Shown here one piece after another: positions 1 to 7,661 of a stretch of 64,000 nt of DNA. A program made the translations under genes and the position numbers. Source of the stretch: DATJFQ01 sp035495555 (lineage in GTDB: Bacteria > Acidobacteriota > Vicinamibacteria > Vicinamibacterales > 2-12-FULL-66-21). The stretch lies in contig DATJFQ010000038.1 of the NCBI GenBank assembly GCA_035495555.1, positions 1 through 64,000 of the forward strand, in the 5' to 3' direction. The notes under the pieces are model-generated. The model worked only from the letters and a program-made list of their open reading frames with translations, was not told where the DNA came from and did not search any database. Within the stretch, counting starts at the first letter, position 1. The number at the start of each line of letters is the position of its first letter.

Positions 1-540
1 CTGGAGCAACGATGCGGCGCGCCGACGGCATGCCACGCAGGCCCCGAAGCCCCGAAGGCCGCGAAGCTGATTCTCTTAGCACCGGGAAATCGGCCACGAT
101 TTCAGCACGCACTGGCTCAGGGCCCTGATCGTTTCAGTGTCGCCCAATTAAACTTTCGGGATCTTCGGGCTTTCGGGGCCTGTGCGGCTACGGCCGTGGG
201 CCGTGTTGACACTCAGTGGCTGTCGTTCGCAGCAGCTGTCGTCGTCGCAGGTGCCACATCGATCGCACCGCTGGAGCATCGAGCGGCGCGCCGACGGCGT
301 TCACGCAGATCCCGAAGACCCGAAGGCCGCGAAGCTCATTTCTGTTTGCTCACAGAATTCGCAATCAGAACTTCGGGAGCTTCAGACTTCCGGTGCCCGC
401 GCTGGGTCAGGGGGACGAGGACGGGGTGCCCGGTCTCGCGCGGAAGCGGCTCCTCGTCGACATGTCTTTCAGGCCGCTGAGCACGAGACGGGGCTGGCCG
501 AGCAGGGCCGCGCACGGGCCCCGTCGCCGCTCCATGCAGG
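1..540. repeat. Composite intergenic repeat module, copy 1
   Basis: There is no credible gene here. Two direct copies of a unit (about 1-190 and 271-395) each carry a left arm rich in CCCGAAGGCCGCGAAGCT. In copy a (positions 33-75) the left arm faces an inverted right arm of the type TTCGGGCTTTCGGGGCCTG (150-187), so the unit can fold on itself. A third block of about 100 bp follows at 436-540, starting GCGCGGAAGCGGCTCCTCGTC. The same a-b-third-block order recurs at 36371-36830. Open frames across it are low-complexity Arg/Ala/Ser translations and are not counted as genes. It lies just downstream of the ftsH stop. No function is known to me. Confidence 0.75.
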
Positions 541-551
541 CGACGGAAATC

Positions 552-2477
552 TCAGGAAGGGGCGGGGCCTTCGGGCGGAAGCGCGGGGGGAACCGTTCCT
601 TCGGGATCTTTCGGAGGCACGGGACCGAGAAGTTCGCGCAGTTCGTTCCCTTCGATGACCTCGCGATCGAGCAGGCGGCGCGACAGCTCGTCGAGCACGT
701 CATTGCGATCGCGGAGAATCGTCCGCGCCTGCTCGTGCGCCTCCGTGAGGATGCGCTTGACCTCCCCGTCGATCTTCTGCGCCGTGTCCTCCGAGTGCAG
801 GCCGCGCTCCTGCATGAAGGGGGTGTCGAGGAACTTGGCGCCGCGGCCGCCGTCGTAGTTCACCGCGCCCATTGCGTCGCTCATGCCGTATTCGGTGACC
901 ATCGCCCGTGCGATGTCCGTGGCCCGCTGCAAATCGTTCTGCGCACCGGTCGAAATTTCGCGGAACGCGATCTCTTCGGCGCTGCGCCCGCCCAGCAGCA
1001 CCGCCAGCTGGCCGAGCAGATCCGTGCGCGTCATGAGATATCGGTCCTCGAGCGGGACCTGCATCGTGTAGCCCAGCGCGCCGAAGCCGCGGCCGATGAT
1101 CGAGATCTTGTGCACCGGATCCAGCCCGGGGATCACGCTCGCGACGATCGCGTGGCCGGACTCGTGGTACGCAATGATCCGCCGCTCCTTGTCACTGATG
1201 GCGCGCTTCTTCTCGAGCCCCGCGATGATGCGGTCGATGGCCTCGTCGAAATCCTTCGCTTCGACCGCTTGCTTGTCCCGCCTCGCGGCGAGCAGCGCCG
1301 CTTCGTTCACCAGATTCGCGAGGTCGGCGCCCGCGAAGCCGGCCGTCCGCGCCGCGACGACCTTCAAATCGACGTCCGCGGCGATTTTCACCGTCTTCAC
1401 GTGTATGCGCAGGATGTCTTCGCGCCCGCGCACGTCAGGTTTGTCGACGAGGATCTGCCGATCGAACCGGCCCGGGCGGAGCAGGGCAGGGTCGAGCACC
1501 TCGGGACGGTTGGTCGCCCCCATGATGATGATGCCCTTGCGGCCGTCGAACCCGTCCATTTCCGCGAGCAACTGGTTCAGGGTCTGCTCGCGCTCCTCGT
1601 GGCTGCCCATCGGCGTCTGGATGCGCACCTTGCCGAGCGCATCGAGCTCGTCGATGAACACGATGCACGGGGCCTTCGCTTCGGCCTGCGAGAACAAGTC
1701 GCGCACGCGCGCTGCGCCCACTCCGACGAACATCTCCACGAACTCGGAGCCGCTCAGGCTGAAAAACGGCACCTTCGCTTCGCCGGCGACCGCGCGCGCC
1801 AGCAGCGTCTTGCCCGTGCCCGGAGGGCCGACGAGCAGCACGCCTTTCGGAATCTTGCCGCCGATGGCGGTGTACTTCCGCGGCGTCTTCAGGAACTCGA
1901 CGATCTCCTTGAGTTCGTCTTCCGCTTCGTCCACACCCGCGACGTCGCCGAACCCGATCTTCACGTCGTCTTCCGCGTAAATCTTCGCCTTGCTGCGAGC
2001 GAACGACATCACCCCGCCCTCGGCGCCCCCCATCCGCCGGAAGAAGAAAGTCCAGAGCCCGACGATGAAGACGAGCGGGATGACCCAGCCGAGGACATCC
2101 GACACCCACCGGTTCGGCACTTCACCCGTGTACTTCACACCATGCTGCTCGAGCTCTTCCGGAAGCTTGTCATCGGTGACGCGGACGGCGCTGAAGGGCC
2201 TCGGCTTGCCGCCGCTCGAATCGGGCTTGAGGAGCCCGCGGACGCGTTCGTCCGAGAGCGTCACCTCCTGCACTTTGTCCTGCCGGACGTAGTTCTTGAA
2301 GTCGCTGTAGGAGATCGTCTCGCCGCCCTGCACCTGGTAGAAGAACGCCTGGGCGACCGCGAGCAGCAGCATGAACCCGAGCACGTACCAGATGGCGCCG
2401 CCCGCGCCGGGCCGTGGGGACAGGCGCCGGTCGCCGCTGCGTCGGTTTCTGGTCGGTGGTCGGGGGGTATCAGCCAT
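552..2477 (-). CDS. ftsH: ATP-dependent zinc metalloprotease FtsH
   Basis: FtsH is a membrane-anchored AAA+ protease that extracts and degrades misassembled membrane proteins and unstable cytosolic regulators. The 641-residue product has a basic N-terminus, a first membrane segment (about 28-47), a periplasmic FtsH domain, a second membrane segment (about 126-146), Walker A GPPGTGKT at 217-224, Walker B with FIDE at 274-277, the second region of homology (about 323-340) and the zinc-binding HESGH at 438-442. Walker B continues as ELDALGK instead of the more usual EIDAVGR. I chose the ATG at 2477 (MADTPRPP) because the longer frame upstream runs through an intergenic repeat. It is the last gene of an hspR-cbpA-clpB-ftsH series on the same strand, although the 143-bp gap after clpB holds a repeat and could hide a separate promoter. 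Confidence 0.96.
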   Translation of the reverse strand: MADTPRPPTRNRRSGDRRLSPRPGAGGAIWYVLGFMLLLAVAQAFFYQVQGGETISYSDFKNYVRQDKVQEVTLSDERVRGLLKPDSSGGKPRPFSAVRVTDDKLPEELEQHGVKYTGEVPNRWVSDVLGWVIPLVFIVGLWTFFFRRMGGAEGGVMSFARSKAKIYAEDDVKIGFGDVAGVDEAEDELKEIVEFLKTPRKYTAIGGKIPKGVLLVGPPGTGKTLLARAVAGEAKVPFFSLSGSEFVEMFVGVGAARVRDLFSQAEAKAPCIVFIDELDALGKVRIQTPMGSHEEREQTLNQLLAEMDGFDGRKGIIIMGATNRPEVLDPALLRPGRFDRQILVDKPDVRGREDILRIHVKTVKIAADVDLKVVAARTAGFAGADLANLVNEAALLAARRDKQAVEAKDFDEAIDRIIAGLEKKRAISDKERRIIAYHESGHAIVASVIPGLDPVHKISIIGRGFGALGYTMQVPLEDRYLMTRTDLLGQLAVLLGGRSAEEIAFREISTGAQNDLQRATDIARAMVTEYGMSDAMGAVNYDGGRGAKFLDTPFMQERGLHSEDTAQKIDGEVKRILTEAHEQARTILRDRNDVLDELSRRLLDREVIEGNELRELLGPVPPKDPEGTVPPALPPEGPAPS

Positions 2478-2533
2478 AGGGGACGACTTGAATAGTACTA
2501 GGGGTGCGACGCTGACGGAAATGGCGTCGCGAT

Positions 2534-2592
2534 AACTCCCAAATCCCAACTCCCAACTCCCAACCGAAGGCATTGGGCATTGGGAGTTGTGT
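2534..2592. repeat. Degenerate TTGGGAGT heptad array with inverted arms
   Basis: Several near-identical copies of AACTCCCA or its reverse complement TGGGAGTT lie in the clpB-ftsH gap. Left copies (CAACTCCCAA) face a right copy (TTGGGAGTTGTG), so the RNA could fold. A related array sits at 56297-56345. It could act as a partial terminator or processing site inside the heat-shock operon; this is inference. Confidence 0.6.
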
Positions 2593-2620
2593 CTGCAGGG
2601 CGGCTACGGGCCGCCGCTCT

Positions 2621-5236
2621 TCAGGCGGTTACAGGCGCTTCCGCCTTCGTGAACGTCAGCTCGCCGCCGGCGGCATCGATCCGAACGGTGTCCCCCTCGG
2701 TGAACTCACCCTGGAGCACGCGCATCGCCAGCGGATCGAGCACGCGGCGCTGAATCGTCCGCTTCAGCGGCCGCGCGCCATACGTCGGGTCGTAGCCCTC
2801 CTCGATCAGCAGGTCCTTGGCTTTATCGGTCAGGTCGATGTGAATCTTGCGATCCTCGAGCCTCCGCACCAAGCCACGCAGCTGGATATCGATGACGTGG
2901 CGCATCTGCCCGCGGCTGAGCGCGTGGAACACGATGATCTCGTCGACGCGGTTCAGGAACTCCGGACGGAAGTGCGCGCGCAGCGCCTCCATCACCTCGC
3001 GTCGAAGCCCCTCGTTCAACTCGAACGAGTCGCTCGACGCGAGCCGGCTCGCCGCCTCCGCGATGAAGTGGCTGCCGACGTTCGACGTCATGATGACGAC
3101 CGTGTTCTTGAAGTCGACCGTCCGCCCTTTGCCGTCCGTCAGGCGTCCGTCATCGAGGAGCTGCAGCAGCACGTTGAGGACCTCCGGGTGCGCCTTCTCG
3201 ATCTCGTCGAAGAGCACGACGCTGTAGGGCCGCCGGCGGACCGCTTCGGTGAGCTGTCCGGCCTCCTCGTAGCCCACGTAGCCGGGAGGCGCGCCGATCA
3301 GCCGCGAGACCGTGTGCTTCTCCTGGTATTCGGACATGTCGATCCGCACCATCGCCTGCTCGTCGTCGAACAGGAATTCGGCGAGCGCGCGGGCGAGTTC
3401 GGTCTTGCCGACGCCGGTGGGGCCGAGGAAGATGAAGCTTCCCAGCGGACGATTGGGATCCTGCAGCCCCGCTCTGGCACGGCGAATCGAGTTGGCCACC
3501 GCCGTGATCGCATCCTCCTGCCCGACGACCCGCTGGTGCAGCCGTTCCTCCATGCGAATCAACTTCTGGATTTCTCCTTCCATGAGGCGGCTCACGGGGA
3601 TGTGCGTCCAGCGGCTGACGACTTCGGCGATATCCTCCTCGTCGACTTCGAGCTTCAGCATGCGGGTCCCGCCGCCCTGCCCCGACTCGGCGGTCTGGAT
3701 CCGTTTCTCGAGTTCAGGGATGCGCGCGTACATCAGCTCCGATGCGCTGGCGTAGTCGCCCTGCCGCTGCGCTTCCTGCAGCGCGTTTCGCGCGTCCTCC
3801 AGTTGCTTTTTCAGGTCCGCCGCGCCGTGGATCGTCTCTTTTTCACGCTCCCACTGCGCGCGGAGCTGCGCCTGTTGCTCTTTCAGATCGGCCAGCTCCT
3901 TCTCCAGTTTGCCGAGCCGCTCGACCGACGCCTTGTCGGTTTCCTTCCGCAGCGCTTCGCGCTCGATCTCGAGCTGGAGCACGCGGCGGCGCACCTCGTC
4001 CAGCTCGCTCGGCATCGAATCGATTTCCATGCGGATCTTCGACGCGGCTTCGTCCACCAGGTCGATCGCCTTGTCGGGCAGGAACCGATCGGTGATGTAA
4101 CGATTGGACAGCACCGCCGCCGCGACGAGCGCCGAGTCCTTCAGCTTCACGTTGTGATGGATCTCGTAGCGCTCCTTGAGCCCGCGAAGAATGCTGATCG
4201 TGTCCTCGACCGTCGGTTCGCCCACCATAACAGGCTGAAAGCGCCGTTCGAGCGCGGCATCCTTCTCGATGTACTTCCGATATTCATCGAGCGTCGTCGC
4301 GCCGATAGTGTGCAGTTCGCCGCGGGCAAGCATCGGCTTCAGCATCTGGGACGCATCCATCGCGCCTTCGGCCGCCCCCGCGCCGACGACGGTGTGGAGC
4401 TCGTCGATGAAGAGGATGATGCGGCCTTCCGAATCCGCAATTTCCTTCAGCACCGCCTTCAGGCGCTCCTCGAACTCGCCGCGGTATTTCGCCCCGGCCA
4501 CGAGCGCGCCCATATCGAGCGCAAAAACCGTCTTGTCCTTCAGCCCCTCTGGCACGTCTTTCTCGACGATGCGGCGGGCGAGTCCTTCGACGATCGCCGT
4601 CTTGCCGACGCCGGGTTCCCCGATGAGCACCGGGTTGTTCTTCGTGCGGCGAGAGAGGACCTGGATGACGCGCCGGATCTCCTCGTCGCGGCCGATCACC
4701 GGATCGAGCTTGTGCTTGCGCGCGAGTTCCGTCAGATCGCGGCCGTACTTCTGGAGCGACTGGTACGTCGTCTCGGGATTCTGAGAGGTGACCTTCTGTG
4801 ACCCGCGGATGGAGGTCAGGGCCTTCAGCACGTTGTCGGACGTGACACCGCGCTGCTGCAGCATGCGCCCCGCCGCTGCGCGCGGTTCGGAGGCGATCGC
4901 GATCAGCAGGTGCTCCGTGCTGACGAACTCGTCGCCCATGTGCTTCGCCTGGTCTTCGGCCTTGGTGAAGACGTCGCGCAGGCGGACGGAGAGGGTCGGC
5001 TGCGAACCGCCGTGCACGCGCGCGTTGCGCGTGAGGTCAGTCCGCAGTTCGCGGCCGAGCGCCGCCGGGTCGACGTTCATCTTGCGGAGCACTTCCGGAA
5101 CAATCCCCCCCTGCTGTTCGACGAGCGTCAACAGCAGGTGCTCCGGCGTGATCTCCGGATGCCCCTCGCGATCCGCGAGCTGCTGCGCGCCGACGATCGC
5201 TTCCTGTGCTTTCTCGGTGTATCTATTGATGTCCAT
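2621..5236 (-). CDS. clpB: ATP-dependent disaggregase ClpB
   Basis: ClpB is a hexameric Hsp100 that threads aggregated proteins through its pore together with DnaK and J-proteins. The 871-residue product has the full ClpB layout: N-terminal Clp_N repeats (about 1-150), NBD1 with Walker A GEPGVGKT at 206-213 and Walker B FIDEL, the long coiled-coil middle domain (about 405-525) that separates ClpB from ClpA/ClpC, NBD2 with GPTGVGKT, and a C-terminal D2-small domain. The start ATG follows an AGGA ribosome site. It lies 36 bp after the J-domain gene in the same direction, which fits co-expression of disaggregase and co-chaperone from the HspR-type promoter at 6764-6795. Confidence 0.97.
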   Translation of the reverse strand: MDINRYTEKAQEAIVGAQQLADREGHPEITPEHLLLTLVEQQGGIVPEVLRKMNVDPAALGRELRTDLTRNARVHGGSQPTLSVRLRDVFTKAEDQAKHMGDEFVSTEHLLIAIASEPRAAAGRMLQQRGVTSDNVLKALTSIRGSQKVTSQNPETTYQSLQKYGRDLTELARKHKLDPVIGRDEEIRRVIQVLSRRTKNNPVLIGEPGVGKTAIVEGLARRIVEKDVPEGLKDKTVFALDMGALVAGAKYRGEFEERLKAVLKEIADSEGRIILFIDELHTVVGAGAAEGAMDASQMLKPMLARGELHTIGATTLDEYRKYIEKDAALERRFQPVMVGEPTVEDTISILRGLKERYEIHHNVKLKDSALVAAAVLSNRYITDRFLPDKAIDLVDEAASKIRMEIDSMPSELDEVRRRVLQLEIEREALRKETDKASVERLGKLEKELADLKEQQAQLRAQWEREKETIHGAADLKKQLEDARNALQEAQRQGDYASASELMYARIPELEKRIQTAESGQGGGTRMLKLEVDEEDIAEVVSRWTHIPVSRLMEGEIQKLIRMEERLHQRVVGQEDAITAVANSIRRARAGLQDPNRPLGSFIFLGPTGVGKTELARALAEFLFDDEQAMVRIDMSEYQEKHTVSRLIGAPPGYVGYEEAGQLTEAVRRRPYSVVLFDEIEKAHPEVLNVLLQLLDDGRLTDGKGRTVDFKNTVVIMTSNVGSHFIAEAASRLASSDSFELNEGLRREVMEALRAHFRPEFLNRVDEIIVFHALSRGQMRHVIDIQLRGLVRRLEDRKIHIDLTDKAKDLLIEEGYDPTYGARPLKRTIQRRVLDPLAMRVLQGEFTEGDTVRIDAAGGELTFTKAEAPVTA

Positions 5237-5272
5237 CGCTGTTCCTGAGGCAGGCCATCATCGGCACTCTTC

Positions 5273-6304
5273 TCAGCTCCTCGTTTCCAGCTTCCGCAAT
5301 TCCTCGAAATGCGTTCGCTGTTCCTTGTTCAGCGTGCGCGGCAACTGCACGTCGGCGGTGGCGTAGAGATCGCCGCGCGTGTCCGTTTTGCCGGTCAGCG
5401 GCATTCCGTGGCCTTTGAGCCGGAACACCTGGCCCGGCTGCGTCGTTTCCGGCACCTTCAGGCGCACCGACCCCGAAATCGTCGGCACCTGCGCCTCGCC
5501 GCCGAGGACGGCGGTCGTCAGCGGGAGCGCGACCTTCGTGTAAAGATCGTCGCCCTTGCGTTCGAAGATCGCGTGCGGCTTCACGCGGATCCGGAGGAAC
5601 AAATCTCCGGACGTGCCGCCGTTCGCGCCGGCTTCCCCTTCGCCGTGCACGCGCACCCGGGATCCGTCTTTCACACCCGCGGGGATCCGGACGTCAACCG
5701 TGCGCGCGTGACCGGCCTGTTTGATCGAGATGCGGCGCGTCGCGCCGTGAAATGCTTCCTCGAGCGTCAGCTCGATTTCGTGCTCGACGTCGCGCCCGGA
5801 CTGCGCGCGAGGCGTGCGCGTACCGCGCGGGCGCGGCTCGCCAGCCGCCGCGCCACCGCCGCCGCCGAAGAAGGCGTTGAAGAAGTCCGAAAACGGATTC
5901 TCCGTCCCGAACATGTCCCGCATCTCGTCTTCGGTCATCGTGCGGTAGCCGCCGGGGCCGCCGCCCATGTTGATCGTCCACGCCCCGCCTTCGCCGCCGA
6001 ACCCGCCCGGAGCGCCGCCGCCAGACCCGCCGAAGCCGCCGAACGGGGCGCCCCCGCCCTGTTGCTGGGCCTGCTCGTACATCCGCCAGTTCGCGCCGAG
6101 TTCGTCGTACTTCTTGCGCTTCTCCGAATCGCCCAGGACTTCGTAGGCCTCGTTGATCTCCTTGAAGCGCGACTCGGCAGACTTGTCGCCAGGATTCACG
6201 TCGGGATGGTGCTTGCGCGCGAGCTTGCGGTACGCCTGCTTGATCTCTTTGTCGGTCGCCGTTTTCGACAGACCCAGCGTCGCGTAGTAGTCCTTGAATT
6301 CCAT
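5273..6304 (-). CDS. cbpA: CbpA/DnaJ-type J-domain co-chaperone without zinc finger
   Basis: The J-domain (1-70) carries the HPD motif at 33-35 that stimulates DnaK ATPase. A Gly/Phe-rich linker follows (about 75-150, many GGFGG and GGG runs), then the two beta-sandwich substrate-binding domains of the DnaJ C-terminus (about 170-335). There are no CxxCxGxG zinc-finger repeats, so this is a type II (CbpA-like) J-protein and not the housekeeping DnaJ. At 343 residues it is slightly longer than E. coli CbpA because of the Gly-rich linker. It sits 53 bp after the hspR-like gene and 36 bp before clpB, inside the presumed heat-shock operon. No dnaK or grpE gene is in the window. Confidence 0.94.
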   Translation of the reverse strand: MEFKDYYATLGLSKTATDKEIKQAYRKLARKHHPDVNPGDKSAESRFKEINEAYEVLGDSEKRKKYDELGANWRMYEQAQQQGGGAPFGGFGGSGGGAPGGFGGEGGAWTINMGGGPGGYRTMTEDEMRDMFGTENPFSDFFNAFFGGGGGAAAGEPRPRGTRTPRAQSGRDVEHEIELTLEEAFHGATRRISIKQAGHARTVDVRIPAGVKDGSRVRVHGEGEAGANGGTSGDLFLRIRVKPHAIFERKGDDLYTKVALPLTTAVLGGEAQVPTISGSVRLKVPETTQPGQVFRLKGHGMPLTGKTDTRGDLYATADVQLPRTLNKEQRTHFEELRKLETRS

Positions 6305-6357
6305 CCGTTACCGGGGGGCTTCGCCCCGCCGGCCCCCCGATCGCGCCTGCGGCGCGC

Positions 6358-6699
6358 TCATAAGCCCACCATCTCCGCCATCCGGTCGAGTTCCTGCAGG
6401 AGGCGCCGGCGCGCCTCGCGCGACCCCGCGTCGCCGTGCATCAGCGGCCGAATCCGCTGCAGCGACTCCGCGATCTCGAGCAGGCGCTGAACGCCCGCGA
6501 GGTTCACGCCCTCATCGTCCACCAGCTTCTTGATCAGGCGGAGGCGATCCAGCTGCTCGCGCGTATACACGCGCATGCTGCCGATGGTCCTCGTCGGCTG
6601 CACCAGCCCGAGCCGCTCGTACTTCCGCAAGGTCTGCGGATGCATGTCCAACAGACGGGCTGCCATGCTGATAAAGTACAGGTCGTGTTCCGCTCGCAT
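6358..6699 (-). CDS. hspR: HspR-like MerR-family heat-shock repressor
   Basis: A short MerR-type regulator (113 residues from the chosen ATG). The winged helix-turn-helix spans about residues 8-75 (ISMAARLLDMHPQTLRKYERLGL, the signature of HspR), followed by a helical tail. HspR represses chaperone genes by binding HAIR inverted repeats with DnaK as co-repressor. I chose the ATG at 6699 (MRAEHDLYF) because a GAGAGG ribosome site precedes it and HspR proteins begin there; the longer frame to 6798 would cross the promoter. It is the first gene of the run hspR-cbpA-clpB-ftsH, and its own promoter overlaps a HAIR-like dyad, so autoregulation is likely. Confidence 0.88.
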   Translation of the reverse strand: MRAEHDLYFISMAARLLDMHPQTLRKYERLGLVQPTRTIGSMRVYTREQLDRLRLIKKLVDDEGVNLAGVQRLLEIAESLQRIRPLMHGDAGSREARRRLLQELDRMAEMVGL

Positions 6700-6763
6700 G
6701 TCCCGCCTCTCGGGAAAACCTCGTGTTGACAGGCCGCGGCGGCCTGGAAGTTGCGTCGATTCA

Positions 6764-6795
6764 AATGTAGGCCTTGATATGAGTCGTGTCAAGGC
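6764..6795 (-). promoter_or_regulatory. hspR promoter with HAIR-like operator
   Basis: Reading the minus strand, TTGACA (plus 6787-6792) and TACATT (plus 6764-6769) are separated by exactly 17 bp, giving a housekeeping-type promoter. Overlapping the -35 and spacer is a perfect inverted repeat GCCTTGA-N11-TCAAGGC (6771-6795), which reads CTTGATA-N7-TGTCAAG. That is close to the HAIR consensus CTTGAGT-N7-ACTCAAG known for HspR. A second dyad TGAGTC-N13-GACTCA (6780-6785 and 6799-6804) extends toward the divergent terC-like gene. HspR occupancy would block this promoter directly. Confidence 0.8.
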
Positions 6796-6810
6796 CATGA
6801 CTCACATTGA

Positions 6811-7554
6811 ATGAACGTTCACCCGAGCGATTTCCTGACGATCGCGCTGCTGGTGCTGCTCGAAGGGCTGCTGAGCGCGGACAACGCGCTCGTGCTCGCG
6901 ATGCTGGTGCTCGGGCTGCCGCGGAAGGACCAGAAGAAGTCGCTGCGGTACGGCATTGCCGGCGCGTTTGCGTTCCGGATAATTGCCGTGACGCTCGCGA
7001 TCCACCTGATCCGCGTCGCGTGGATCAAGCTGATCGGTGCGGCGTACCTCATGTATCTGGCGTACCAGCACTTTTTTGCGGCCGGCGGGACCGAAGCGCG
7101 GCGCGAGATCAAACCGGCGAGGCCGTGGCTGGGCCTCTCGGCCTTCTGGGCGACCGTCGTGAAGGTGGAGCTGACCGACATCGTGTTCGCCGTCGACTCG
7201 ATTCTCGTCGCGGTCGCGATGTCCCCAAAGACGTGGGTGGTGATCACCGGGGGACTCCTCGGGATCGTCACGATGCGGATGGTGATCGGGAAGCTGCTGT
7301 CGCTCGTCCGCCGTTACCCGGCGCTGGTCGACGGCGCCTTCATCATCATCGCGTGGGTCGGCCTGAAGCTCCTGCTCGAATTCCTCAGCGTCGAAGGCCT
7401 CGTGGAGTTCGAAGTGAACAAGTGGTTCTCGTTCGGCCTGATCGTCGCGATCTTCGTCGTGTCGTACGTGTACGCCCGCCGCTCCGGCGCGGCGTCACAG
7501 GAGGGCGATCAGGCGGAGGCGCTGTTGATGGAAGACAGGACTGAAAAGCGCTAA
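6811..7554 (+). CDS. terC: TerC-family integral membrane protein
   Basis: A polytopic membrane protein of 247 residues with about seven hydrophobic segments. It carries the two TerC signature helices with intramembrane acidic residues: LLSADNALVLAMLV (about 19-32) and VELTDIVFAVDSILVA near residues 111-126. TerC/Alx/MeeF proteins have been linked to tellurite tolerance and, more recently, to manganese export and metal loading during secretion; which applies here cannot be told from sequence. It is transcribed away from the hspR operon, and the HAIR-like dyads lie between the two starts, so it may share heat-shock control. No clear Shine-Dalgarno sequence precedes the ATG. Confidence 0.9.
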   Translation: MNVHPSDFLTIALLVLLEGLLSADNALVLAMLVLGLPRKDQKKSLRYGIAGAFAFRIIAVTLAIHLIRVAWIKLIGAAYLMYLAYQHFFAAGGTEARREIKPARPWLGLSAFWATVVKVELTDIVFAVDSILVAVAMSPKTWVVITGGLLGIVTMRMVIGKLLSLVRRYPALVDGAFIIIAWVGLKLLLEFLSVEGLVEFEVNKWFSFGLIVAIFVVSYVYARRSGAASQEGDQAEALLMEDRTEKR

Positions 7555-7622
7555 CTACACAGGTTCCAACCACCAACGATGCAAGTCATCTTGCGTAGTT
7601 GGCAATTGGCAGTTGTGTAGTT
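7553..7622. terminator. Large imperfect inverted repeat, probable bidirectional terminator
   Basis: Arms AACTACACA (7553-7561) and TGTGTAGTT (7614-7622) are perfectly inverted. Between them CCAAC and GTTGG arms flank further partly paired sequence. The hairpin lies between the convergent terC-like and carboxypeptidase-regulatory-like genes and is followed by TTTTG on the plus strand, consistent with termination of either transcript. Confidence 0.5.
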
Positions 7623-7661
7623 TTGTCGCGCCGCACGCCTCCCGCCTCGCGCCTCGCGGGT

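Noticed and set aside
216..2495. 759-codon plus-strand frame opposite ftsH, and similar long frames opposite clpB (2573-4801) and the kinases (51205-53400)
   Set aside because: They are antisense shadows created by high third-position GC. Their translations are Arg/His/Leu-rich with no family motifs, while the opposite strand encodes well-known proteins.
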